Shown one piece after another: positions 6,212-13,146 of a DNA stretch of 14,382 bases. Below the pieces are notes generated by a model. It made no database searches and was not told the DNA's origin. It was given only the letters and a program-made list of their open reading frames with translations. The stretch covers positions 1-14,382 of the forward strand of contig JAKQWJ010000081.1 of assembly GCA_029562045.1 (NCBI GenBank), in the 5' to 3' direction. Position 1 is the first letter of the stretch, and each line of letters opens with the position of its first letter. The position numbers and the translations under genes were made by a program. Source of the DNA: Spirochaetota bacterium (GTDB lineage: Bacteria > Spirochaetota > Spirochaetia > DTKZ01).

Positions 6212-6908
6212 CAAGCCCCTCTTTCTGGTGGTGGAGGACGACCGCTCGATCCGGAACATTCTGAAGGCGGTCCTTTCCACCCAGGGCTACGGCTTCGTCG
6301 AGGCGGAAACCGGCCGGGAGGCGCTGTCCCTGGCGGCCTCCCATGTCCCGGACCTGGTGATCCTGGATCTGGGACTCCCCGATATGGACGGTCTGGGGGT
6401 CATCCAGGGGCTGCGCGCCTGGTCTCAGGTCCCGATCATCGTCATCTCCGCCCGGGGGCAGGAGCGGGACAAGATCGCCGCCCTGGATGCGGGGGCCGAC
6501 GATTATCTGTCCAAACCCTTCGGGATGGGGGAGCTTCTGGCCCGGATCCGGGTGTCCCTCCGGAACAGGGCCCGACTCCCGGCCTGGGACGGAGCCCCGA
6601 CCGCCGCCTCCTTCAGGGTGGGGGATCTCAAGGTGGACTTCGAGGCTCGCCGGGTCTTCCTGGGGGAGGAGGAGGTGCACCTGACACCCATCGAATACAA
6701 ACTGATGACGGTCATGGCCCGAAACGCGGGGAAGGTGCTGACCCACAACTATCTGCTCCGGGAGGTGTGGGGACCCGGAAGCGGCGACCAGAACCATTAC
6801 GTGCGGATCTACATGGCCGGGCTGCGGCGGAAACTGGAGCGGGACCAGACCCGCCCCCGGTACATTTTCACCGAAGTGGGGGTGGGCTACAGACTGGCCG
6901 ACGAGTGA
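6204..6908 (+). CDS. kdpE: KdpE-type OmpR-family response regulator
   Basis: A 234-aa cytoplasmic DNA-binding regulator. The receiver domain (1-115) has the acidic pair Glu11/Asp12-Asp13, phospho-acceptor Asp55 in LVILDLGLPD, Ser82 and Lys104 (LSKPF). The winged-helix domain (about 136-232) has the LTPIEYKLMTVMARNAGKVLT recognition region and ends in VGVGYRLADE, typical of KdpE. The ATG at 6204 sits 8 bp inside the end of kdpD (ATGGCTGA overlap) and is preceded by GGAGGTGG (6190-6197), so translation is coupled to the kinase. Its last 22 bp overlap the end of the opposing membrane protein gene. Targets are unknown because no kdpFABC operon is nearby. Confidence 0.93.
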   Translation: MADKPLFLVVEDDRSIRNILKAVLSTQGYGFVEAETGREALSLAASHVPDLVILDLGLPDMDGLGVIQGLRAWSQVPIIVISARGQERDKIAALDAGADDYLSKPFGMGELLARIRVSLRNRARLPAWDGAPTAASFRVGDLKVDFEARRVFLGEEEVHLTPIEYKLMTVMARNAGKVLTHNYLLREVWGPGSGDQNHYVRIYMAGLRRKLERDQTRPRYIFTEVGVGYRLADE

Positions 6909-8002
6909 GGGCCCGGGGCGTCGTTCTTTTCGATCTGGAATATTTCGATGAAAATTTCCAGAGCCGCGAAAAAGAAGATGAGGATCATGGGCCCCAGGAT
7001 GAGCCCCTGAAACCCGAACAGCCGCAGGGCGCCGAGGATCGAAAAGAAGATCAGCAGCGGGTGGATCTTTATCTTGTCCTTCAGGATGAAGGGCCGCAGC
7101 AGGTTGTCCAGGGTGGAGATCAGGACCGCGCAGAGGATCCCCAGGGCCAGGGCGGGGCCATGGCCGGCCGTCGCGAGTTTGTACAGGGTCACCGGGACCC
7201 AGACCCCGGCGGCGCCGATCATGGGAATGAAGGCGAAGAAAAACAGGACCAGCGACAGCAGCAGATACCCGGGTATGGTGAAGAAGTAAAAAAGCGCGAA
7301 GGCCATGACGGCCTGGTACAGGGCCACGAGAAAGTAGCCGCTCAGGAGGTGCAGCACGGTTTCGCGGAAGTTCCGGATGAACACCTGCAGATGCCTGGTT
7401 TCCAGAGGCACGGCCCGCATGAAGAGGCGCAGCAGGTACTTCCCGTCCACCAGCAGAAAGTACAGGGTAAATACCATGAAGCACAGGGTGACAACCAGGT
7501 CAGCGAAGTTCCGCAGAAGCATCGTGGAGGTGCGCAGCAGCAGGGAGGCCCCCTCCCGGAGGGCGGAGAGGATCTGGTCCGACAGGTTGAGTTTCGACAG
7601 ATCGTAGCTCCCCAGGGTGATCTCCTTGATCATCACCACCAGCGGAGCGTCGGGTTCGAACCGGAGGACGTCCCGGTATTTTCCGACCATGTGTTCCACC
7701 AGCTGCACCACCTGAAAGGACTGGCGGATCAGTTCCTTGACGATCAGAAACAGGGGAAGCACGATGATCAGGATGGAGACCAGGGCCAGAACCCCGGCGG
7801 CCGCCTTTTTCAGAACAGGCGCGCCCCGTTTCCCCCCGGGGATTCGCCGGACTGCCCGCTGGTAAAGAGGGTCGACGATGATATACACTAGAAGGGACCA
7901 CAGGAGGGTGGAAAAGAAGGGGGAAAAAACCCAGAGCAGCAGCAGCGCCAGGAGGACGAAAACCACGAGAAAAATGTACTTGTGGATCCGGACCTGCTTC
8001 AT
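6887..8002 (-). CDS. AI-2E/PerM-family integral membrane transporter
   Basis: A 371-aa inner-membrane protein of the AI-2E (TqsA/PerM/YhhT) family. Some members export autoinducer-2 and others have been linked to Na+/H+ exchange; this one cannot be assigned to either. Hydrophobic segments are at about 9-26, 28-45, 66-90, 161-186, 219-241, 244-265, 283-301, 314-333 and 335-357. A long soluble stretch (about 91-160) lies between the third and fourth, as usual in the family. Family motifs are FIPMIG (258-263), LDNLLRPFIL (298-307) and GALRLFGFQGLILGP (324-338). The ATG at 8002 follows a strong GGAGGGGG ribosome site. A possible extended -10 (TGA-TAGCAT, minus strand, 8023-8028) gives a short normal leader, but with a poor -35. 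The 3' end overlaps kdpE in the opposite direction. Confidence 0.9.
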   Translation of the reverse strand: MKQVRIHKYIFLVVFVLLALLLLWVFSPFFSTLLWSLLVYIIVDPLYQRAVRRIPGGKRGAPVLKKAAAGVLALVSILIIVLPLFLIVKELIRQSFQVVQLVEHMVGKYRDVLRFEPDAPLVVMIKEITLGSYDLSKLNLSDQILSALREGASLLLRTSTMLLRNFADLVVTLCFMVFTLYFLLVDGKYLLRLFMRAVPLETRHLQVFIRNFRETVLHLLSGYFLVALYQAVMAFALFYFFTIPGYLLLSLVLFFFAFIPMIGAAGVWVPVTLYKLATAGHGPALALGILCAVLISTLDNLLRPFILKDKIKIHPLLIFFSILGALRLFGFQGLILGPMILIFFFAALEIFIEIFQIEKNDAPGPHSSASL

Positions 8003-8080
8003 GGCCACCCCCTCCGAGCCGCATGCTATCACAGATGTCCGGGTTGGGAAATGCCGTATCCGGGCAGGGAGGAAAAACGA

Positions 8081-8908
8081 ATGAAAAAAACGCTCATGGC
8101 CCTCGCCGCCCTGGCGCTGGTCTTGTCCGGGTGTCTGCAGACGGAAACGAAGATCACGGTGGATTCCGCCGGGGCGGGAACCATAGAACGCACCCTGGTG
8201 CTCCGCAGTGATGTGGTGGAGATGATGAAGGGCATGCAGGCCTTCGATTCCTCCAGGAAGGATGCCTCGATTTTCGACGAAAACAAGCTCCGGACAGAGG
8301 CGTCGAGTCTGGGGGAAGGGGTGCGTTTCGTCTCCGCGGCTCCGGTGCGGACCGGCAGCGGCGAGGGTTACAGGGCAGTCTACTCTTTCCGGGACATCTC
8401 CCGCCTCCGGGTGAACCAGACCCCGGGGAGCGCCGTGTCGGAGGCCGGGATGGACCCTTCGGGCACGGCGGAGGAGTACCTCACCTTCTCCTTCACCAGG
8501 GGGAATCCCGCGCGCCTGGTGATTCACCTGTATCAGTCCGCGGCGGACGGCCCCGGCGCCGAGCCCCGGGGCGGACAGGGAGGGCCGGTGGAGGATGAAG
8601 ACGATGATGCGGATGACGAGGAAGCGGCCCTGGGCGCGGAAACGCTCCGGCAGTTCTACGGAGACATGAAACTTCTTCTGACCCTGGAGGCCGGCAGGAC
8701 CATCGTCGAAAGCGACGCGGATTACCGGAGCGGAAACACCGTCACCCTGATGGACCTGGATTTCGAAGCCCTGTCCGGAAACCCCGAAGCCTTCGACCTC
8801 CTGGCCCGGAACAAGATAGGAACCCTGGAGGAGATGAAGGAGTTTTCCCGCAAGTATCCGGGAATCCGGCTGGAGTCGAAAAAAGAGGTTACGATCCGGT
8901 TCCGGTGA
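8081..8908 (+). CDS. Putative lipoprotein with an acidic linker
   Basis: A 275-aa exported protein with a type II signal MKKTLMALAALALVLSGC, lipid-attached at Cys18. The mature start (TETKITVDSAGAGTIERTLVL, residues 21-41, named by its ends) resembles LppM/DUF3153-like lipoproteins, in which a repeated-strand domain follows the Cys. This likeness is an inference from pattern only. Other strand-forming segments are at 98-104 and 131-151. A Gly-rich then very acidic run (EDEDDDADDEEAA, 171-183) looks like a flexible linker or divalent-cation site before a helical C-terminal region (184-275). The ATG at 8081 is preceded by AGGGAGG (8066-8072). It is divergent from the AI-2E-family gene and its stop overlaps the end of the QueG-like gene. 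Function unknown. Confidence 0.85.
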   Translation: MKKTLMALAALALVLSGCLQTETKITVDSAGAGTIERTLVLRSDVVEMMKGMQAFDSSRKDASIFDENKLRTEASSLGEGVRFVSAAPVRTGSGEGYRAVYSFRDISRLRVNQTPGSAVSEAGMDPSGTAEEYLTFSFTRGNPARLVIHLYQSAADGPGAEPRGGQGGPVEDEDDDADDEEAALGAETLRQFYGDMKLLLTLEAGRTIVESDADYRSGNTVTLMDLDFEALSGNPEAFDLLARNKIGTLEEMKEFSRKYPGIRLESKKEVTIRFR

Positions 8909-9917
8909 TGGTCCAGGCCATGATTCTGGCTGCGGCCCAGCGGGCGGCTTCCCGGAGCATGGGGTCGCTGCCCTGGGCGTAGAGGGACACGAGGGGAAGG
9001 AGCGCCCGGGAGCCCCGGTGGGCCGCGGCGAAAAGGGCGTTGCGCCGAAGGGCCGCCTCGGATATCCAGCTCCGGTCCAGAACGGTGCCCCGGAACAGGG
9101 TCTTTTTCAGCCGACCCTCCGGCGCCTCCAGGACCGCCGCCAGCGGAACCCCGGCGCCCAGGACGCCCAGTCCGGTGTCCGCCGCCATGGGGGGATGCCG
9201 GTTCAGGGGGCAGACCTCCTGGCAGATCTGGCAGCCGTAGAGGGTGGGGCCCCACGTCTCCCGGATATCCTCCGGAACCCGGACCGGATCGGCGGCCAGC
9301 CCCTGGATGCAGCGCTCCCGGAGGACAAGGCCCGGACCCCTAATCGCCCCGGTGGGGCAGGCGCGGATGCAGGCATCGCAGGCTCCGCAGATCTCTCCCG
9401 GCTCGGGGAGGGGGACCGGCCGAAAAGGAGGACCCGTCCCCGGGGAGAGGCTTCTCTCCGGGGACGGAAAGAAAATACCCCCCAGCACGAAAAGAGAGCC
9501 CTCCCCGGGCAGATAGACCAGGCTGTTTTTTCCCGCCCGACCCAGCCCCGAGGCGACGGCCAGTTCCTTCTCCGGCAGGGGGGAGTTGCAGAATATCCGG
9601 TGCGCCGGCAGGGCCTCTACCCTGGCTCTTCTCCGGGCCTCGCCCGGGGTCTCCCCCGGACCTTCGCCCGCGGAGGCCGCCAGCGCCCGGAGTCGGAGGG
9701 TCATCTCCCGATAAAAGTTTTTCCTGGCGAAGGGGGCGAGGACCCCGACGGGGTTGTCCGGATCCGGCGCATCCTCTCCGCCCCCGCCGTAGGGAAGGGC
9801 GCTCATCATCACCACTCCGAAATCTCCGGCCAGGAAGCGCGGCGGGCGCAGGCCGAAGCGGGGAGCGAGGCCGGACAGGAGATGAAGGATCTTTTCCGAT
9901 GGTCGTCCCGCATTCAT
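8889..9917 (-). CDS. queG: QueG-like epoxyqueuosine reductase (two 4Fe-4S clusters, DUF1730)
   Basis: A 342-aa protein matching the QueG family, which uses cobalamin and two 4Fe-4S clusters to reduce epoxyqueuosine to queuosine in tRNA. Cluster motifs are C177-x2-C180-x2-C183-x3-C187P and C229-x2-C232-x3-C236P (YGCQICQEVCPLN), with an intervening Cys203. The region LAVASGLGRAGKNSLV (119-134) is the family's AGLGWIGK-type segment. C-terminal helical repeats (about 255-335) resemble the HEAT-like end of QueG. One oddity is the motif before AGLG: it normally contains an Asp (proton donor in QueG structural work, of the form V-D-S/T-x-P-x-x-E), but here it reads CNSPLPEKE with Asn111. The N-terminal cobalamin-site region also looks short. 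It could be a functional QueG with an altered residue or a related DUF1730 protein. The ATG at 9917 has only a weak GGGTAAG upstream. Confidence 0.8.
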   Translation of the reverse strand: MNAGRPSEKILHLLSGLAPRFGLRPPRFLAGDFGVVMMSALPYGGGGEDAPDPDNPVGVLAPFARKNFYREMTLRLRALAASAGEGPGETPGEARRRARVEALPAHRIFCNSPLPEKELAVASGLGRAGKNSLVYLPGEGSLFVLGGIFFPSPERSLSPGTGPPFRPVPLPEPGEICGACDACIRACPTGAIRGPGLVLRERCIQGLAADPVRVPEDIRETWGPTLYGCQICQEVCPLNRHPPMAADTGLGVLGAGVPLAAVLEAPEGRLKKTLFRGTVLDRSWISEAALRRNALFAAAHRGSRALLPLVSLYAQGSDPMLREAARWAAARIMAWTITGTGS

Positions 9918-9968
9918 TAAAATCTTACCCGTAAAGAAGTAAAATCTCGATCGCCGCCGTCCCTTCCG

Positions 9969-9997
9969 TTGACAGCGGGAGGTTTATTCCCTAAAAT
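9969..9997 (+). promoter_or_regulatory. Promoter of the DUF5312-like gene; leaderless start predicted
   Basis: A perfect TTGACA (9969-9974) is followed after exactly 17 bp by TAAAAT (9992-9997, 5/6). Eight nt later is the ATG at 10006, so the transcript would begin at or within 2 nt of the start codon. The gap (ATAATACC) has no ribosome site. Confidence 0.7.
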
Positions 9998-10005
9998 ATA
10001 ATACC

Positions 10006-11592
10006 ATGGGCTTGGATAGTCGGAAACCTCCTGCGCAGAGCGCCTCCGGAAGCCGGGACGCCGGCGAACAGAGCTTTCTGGTGCGGGTATTCTCCCTGTT
10101 CCTCGGGGCGGGAGACCCGGAAAAGGAAAAGAGGCGGCTCCTCAAGCAGGTGGACCGGGATGTGAAAAAATCCCGGCACAAGTTCTTATCCCCCCGGAGC
10201 GGGCAGGCCCTCCCCGCCCTGGCCAAGTTCTTTCACGATATATACAAGGTGGTCGGCTCCGCCCAGACCCTGCTCCGGAACTCCGACACCTCCACCGCCC
10301 TCCGGGACATCATCGTGGAATCGCACCTTTCCGCGGAGATTCTCGCCCGCAAGGAATCCTTCACCGAAGAAAAAATCCGGGAAAAAGCGCAGAGTGTGGA
10401 CGTCAAGCAACTGACGGCGGAGATCAAGGACGGGTTGATCTCTTTTTTCGCCGCCTTCAACGGAGACCTCATCAGAAGCATCGACCGGATGTACGGGCTG
10501 TTCGAGATCTTTTACGGCTTCGCGATGTATGATTATTTTTTCCTGCTGAAAAAATTCGATTCGAAAATGACGGAGAAGGATTTCGTCTACATCCCCCGAT
10601 TTGAGGCCATCAACGCCGAATACATCATCGACGATCTGAAGGATTTTCTGGAGCTGCTGTCCCCCCTGGACAGGACGGGGGACTGGGACCGGCTCTTCGA
10701 CATCCTGAAGGAGTACCGCAGTCTGGACATCCTGTCCCGGCCCGCCTGGAAGAAAATGCTGAACCTGGCGATGGATGTGAAGAACTCGGAAATTCTGGAA
10801 CTCATCATCCGGCATACCGAGAAGAACCCGTATTTCAAATCCGAATCCCGGGCGCCGAAGGAGAGGATCGTCGAACCGTACCTCAACAAAATAAAGGCCC
10901 AGTGCGAATCGGCGGTTCAGAAAATCCTGTCGGAGCAGAAAAACCGCCGGGTGGAAAAACTTTCCCGGATGGTCTTCTCCCAGGGCGCCCTGCCGAGGAT
11001 GAGGAATTACACCGAACAGAACGGCGAAGCCCTGACAAAGAAAAAAACCGAAGGCTACCTCTACGCCGTCCCGGCCAACTATCTGAAAAACTTCATGCTG
11101 GACTACGTGAAAAAGGACATGCGGGAACTCCGGGACCTTCTGATCATCCGGGGCAAATGGGCCACCAACTTTCTTTCCCAGCGGATGTCCGATTCCTTTC
11201 AGCAGATTCTCGATCTGTCGGACAGGCTGGTGGAGTTCGACGATGCCTGCGGCGACGACGGCGAGTACGGAGCCAGGCTGCGAAAGGTCGTCAACAAGGC
11301 GGAGCGGGACCAGGGGGCCAGAAAGGTCCTTCTGGAGACGGTCCGCAGCGTCAACACCCGGGCTGCGGCCCTGGTCGGCGAGTCCGGTCAGAGTCTGGTG
11401 GGTTTCGGAAAAGTCCTCAAATCCCTCATCGACGACTGCGAGAAGGCCCCCCGGTCGGAGGCCATCATCAACTGGAAAGAGGTGGACTCCGCGGCGGAGG
11501 GGGAGGTCAAGAAGCGCATGGCGGAGGTCTATAAAAACATCTACTATTTCCTCCAGCTGCTGCAGACCCACATGAAAGGGGAAAACCTCTGA
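10006..11592 (+). CDS. DUF5312-like spirochaetal protein, 528 aa
   Basis: A large cytoplasmic protein of unknown function. It resembles the spirochaete-restricted DUF5312 group, an assignment from memory of its overall pattern and not a search. It has no signal peptide. After a disordered N-terminus (1-20) and a short hydrophobic patch (SFLVRVFSLFLG, 23-34), it is almost wholly charged helices. An aromatic-rich stretch (about 146-185, with FFAAF, YGLFEIFYGF and YDYFFLLKKFD) may form a hydrophobic core or membrane-peripheral surface. Later landmarks are a Lys/Arg-rich region around the EKLSRMVF segment, WATNFLSQRM, and a C-terminal IYYFLQLLQTHM helix. Codon use matches its neighbours, with more AAA/AAG Lys. 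The ATG fits the promoter exactly and has no ribosome site. oadB follows 83 bp downstream with its own promoter. Confidence 0.85.
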   Translation: MGLDSRKPPAQSASGSRDAGEQSFLVRVFSLFLGAGDPEKEKRRLLKQVDRDVKKSRHKFLSPRSGQALPALAKFFHDIYKVVGSAQTLLRNSDTSTALRDIIVESHLSAEILARKESFTEEKIREKAQSVDVKQLTAEIKDGLISFFAAFNGDLIRSIDRMYGLFEIFYGFAMYDYFFLLKKFDSKMTEKDFVYIPRFEAINAEYIIDDLKDFLELLSPLDRTGDWDRLFDILKEYRSLDILSRPAWKKMLNLAMDVKNSEILELIIRHTEKNPYFKSESRAPKERIVEPYLNKIKAQCESAVQKILSEQKNRRVEKLSRMVFSQGALPRMRNYTEQNGEALTKKKTEGYLYAVPANYLKNFMLDYVKKDMRELRDLLIIRGKWATNFLSQRMSDSFQQILDLSDRLVEFDDACGDDGEYGARLRKVVNKAERDQGARKVLLETVRSVNTRAAALVGESGQSLVGFGKVLKSLIDDCEKAPRSEAIINWKEVDSAAEGEVKKRMAEVYKNIYYFLQLLQTHMKGENL

Positions 11593-11611
11593 AGGGTCCG
11601 CCCTTTCCCGA

Positions 11612-11638
11612 TTGACGCGGGAAATAAAGTGATATACA
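11612..11638 (+). promoter_or_regulatory. Promoter of oadBG
   Basis: TTGACG (11612-11617, 5/6) is followed after 15 bp by an extended -10, TGA-TATACA (TATACA at 11633-11638, 4/6). TACAAA (11635-11640) at 17 bp is an alternative. The leader of about 30 nt contains AAGGAG (11664-11669), 6 nt before the ATG at 11676. This is a conventional leadered start, unlike several neighbours. Confidence 0.5.
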
Positions 11639-11675
11639 AAAGAGACAGCCCCTCGCGTCCCAAAAGGAGTCGTCT

Positions 11676-12854
11676 ATGCAGCAGGTGGTTTCCGCTCTTC
11701 TGGAGGGTTTAAATGCCCTCCAATGGAGCCATTGCATCATGTTCGCCGTCGGCGGCATCCTGATTTTCCTGGCGGTCCGAAAGAATTACGAACCCATGCT
11801 GCTCCTGCCCATCGGTTTCGGGGCCATCCTGGTCAATCTTCCGCTGAAGACGATTCTGACCTTCGACGGGGCCGACGGGGTTCTCCAGATTCTGTTCAAC
11901 GCCGGCATCCTGACGGAGCTCTTTCCCGTCCTCATTTTCATCGCCGTGGGGGCGATGATCGACTTCACGCCCCTTTTCAAGATGCCCATCATGATTTTTT
12001 TCGGGGCCGCCGCCCAGTTCGGCATTTTCGCCACCATCACCGGGGTCGTTTTTCTGTCTCGCTACGTTCCCCAGTTCTCCGGGATGGACCCGGCGGAGCT
12101 TCTGAAGCTCGCCGCCTCGGTGGGGATCATCGGCGCCGCCGACGGGCCCACATCGATCTTCGTAGCCTCCAAGTTCGCCCGGGACTACCTGGGACCCATC
12201 TCGGTGGCGGCCTACTCCTACATGGCCCTGGTTCCCATCATCCAGCCGCCGATCATCCGGCTTCTGACCACGAAGAAGGAAAGGGCCATGAAGATGGCCT
12301 ATCGGGAATCCGACGTGTCCCGGACGGTGAAGATCCTCTTTCCCGTCCTGGCCACCATCGTGGCGGGGATCATCGCGCCCATCAGCGTGCCGCTGGTGGG
12401 GCTTCTGATGTTCGGCAACCTGGTGCGGGAATCCGGAGTGCTGGAAAGGCTGTCCCAGTCCGCCCAGAACGAACTGGCAAACCTGGTGACCCTCCTTCTG
12501 GGAATCACCATCGGCGGGACCATGACGGCGGAAAAATTCCTGACCCCCGCCACACTGGTCATCCTGGGCATGGGCCTTTTGGCCTTCGTCTTCGACACCG
12601 CCGGCGGGGTCCTTTTCGCCAAGTTTCTCAATCTCTTTCTGAAAACGAAGATCAATCCCATGATCGGGGCGGCGGGCATTTCCGCCTTCCCCATGTCCGC
12701 CCGGGTGGTCCACAAGATGGCTCAGGAGGAGGATTTCCAGACCTATATTCTGATGCAGGCCGTCAGCGCCAACGTGTCCGGACAGCTGGGGTCCATCATG
12801 GCGGGGGGCCTGGTTCTGGCCCTGGTTCCCGTACTGATCGCGAACTTTCTGTAG
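11676..12854 (+). CDS. oadB: Na+-translocating decarboxylase beta subunit (OadB/GcdB/MmdB family)
   Basis: A 392-aa polytopic inner-membrane protein. It would decarboxylate the carboxybiotin carried by an alpha/biotin subunit and pump Na+ outward. Family motifs are present: GVLQILFNAGILTELFPVLIFIAVGAMIDFTPL (about 68-100, named by its ends), IGAADGPTSIF (152-162) with Asp156 as the likely Na+/proton-coupling Asp of the family, AYSYMALVPIIQPPI (179-193), and the C-terminal N366-VSGQLGS motif. Length is normal. A good AAGGAG ribosome site precedes it. oadG follows after 18 bp. No alpha subunit or biotin carrier gene is in the window, so the 2-oxoacid or acyl-CoA substrate (oxaloacetate, methylmalonyl-CoA or glutaconyl-CoA) cannot be told. 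The name oadB denotes the family only. Confidence 0.93.
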   Translation: MQQVVSALLEGLNALQWSHCIMFAVGGILIFLAVRKNYEPMLLLPIGFGAILVNLPLKTILTFDGADGVLQILFNAGILTELFPVLIFIAVGAMIDFTPLFKMPIMIFFGAAAQFGIFATITGVVFLSRYVPQFSGMDPAELLKLAASVGIIGAADGPTSIFVASKFARDYLGPISVAAYSYMALVPIIQPPIIRLLTTKKERAMKMAYRESDVSRTVKILFPVLATIVAGIIAPISVPLVGLLMFGNLVRESGVLERLSQSAQNELANLVTLLLGITIGGTMTAEKFLTPATLVILGMGLLAFVFDTAGGVLFAKFLNLFLKTKINPMIGAAGISAFPMSARVVHKMAQEEDFQTYILMQAVSANVSGQLGSIMAGGLVLALVPVLIANFL

Positions 12855-12872
12855 GTCCGGGGAGGAGAGGAG

Positions 12873-13022
12873 ATGAGCCCGACAATGCAGGCAAGCCTGT
12901 TTCTCATGGCCGCTGGGATGGGAACGGTTTTCCTTTCCCTGGCGGTGTTTTTCGTTCTCATTGCGCTATTGAAAAAGTTTTTCAAAAACGGCGGGTCGGC
13001 GGAAAATTCCCCCCGGGGCTGA
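12873..13022 (+). CDS. oadG: Small decarboxylase gamma subunit (OadG family), 49 aa
   Basis: A short single-pass membrane protein, easily missed in annotation. The product MSPTMQASLF... has one hydrophobic helix (about 9-33, containing GMGTVFLSLAVFFVLIALL) followed by a basic LKKFFKNGG stretch and a short polar tail. GMGxVFLxL near the N-terminus is characteristic of OadG/MmdD-type gamma subunits, which hold the alpha and beta subunits together. At 49 aa it is shorter than typical gamma subunits (roughly 80-140 aa), having lost most of the C-terminal Pro/Ala-rich and zinc-binding tail. A strong ribosome site GGAGGAGAGGAG ends 1 nt before the ATG region, and the gene is 18 bp after oadB in the same operon. 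Confidence 0.8.
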   Translation: MSPTMQASLFLMAAGMGTVFLSLAVFFVLIALLKKFFKNGGSAENSPRG

Positions 13023-13146
13023 ACCGCCCGGTCCCGGACCTTCCGCTGCGGGGAACCCGGTTTCCCGATAAACGCGCCCCACCGGCAGGACTGTGCCCGG
13101 CTGTTCCCCCACTCCTCATGGATTTTCCGCCCCGGAGGGCGCGCCC

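Noticed and set aside
4642..6264. A 540-codon open frame overlapping kdpD
   Set aside because: Translation is a Gly/Pro/Arg-rich string with no domain, while the frame at 4691-6211 contains all histidine kinase motifs. It is an artefact of high GC.
9918..9968. Promoter for the QueG-like gene
   Set aside because: TAAGAT lies 4 nt before the ATG, but I found no -35 at usable spacing and the implied start would be inside the gene.
9997..10002. Perfect TATAAT before the DUF5312-like gene as the -10
   Set aside because: Its distance to TTGACA would be 22 bp and transcription would start inside the gene. TAAAAT at 9992-9997 has the correct 17-bp spacing.
13051..13142. Terminator between oadG and hppA
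   Set aside because: GGGAA/TTCCC (13051-13066) and CGCCC/GGGCG (13128-13141) can form short hairpins, but neither is followed by a T-run on either strand.
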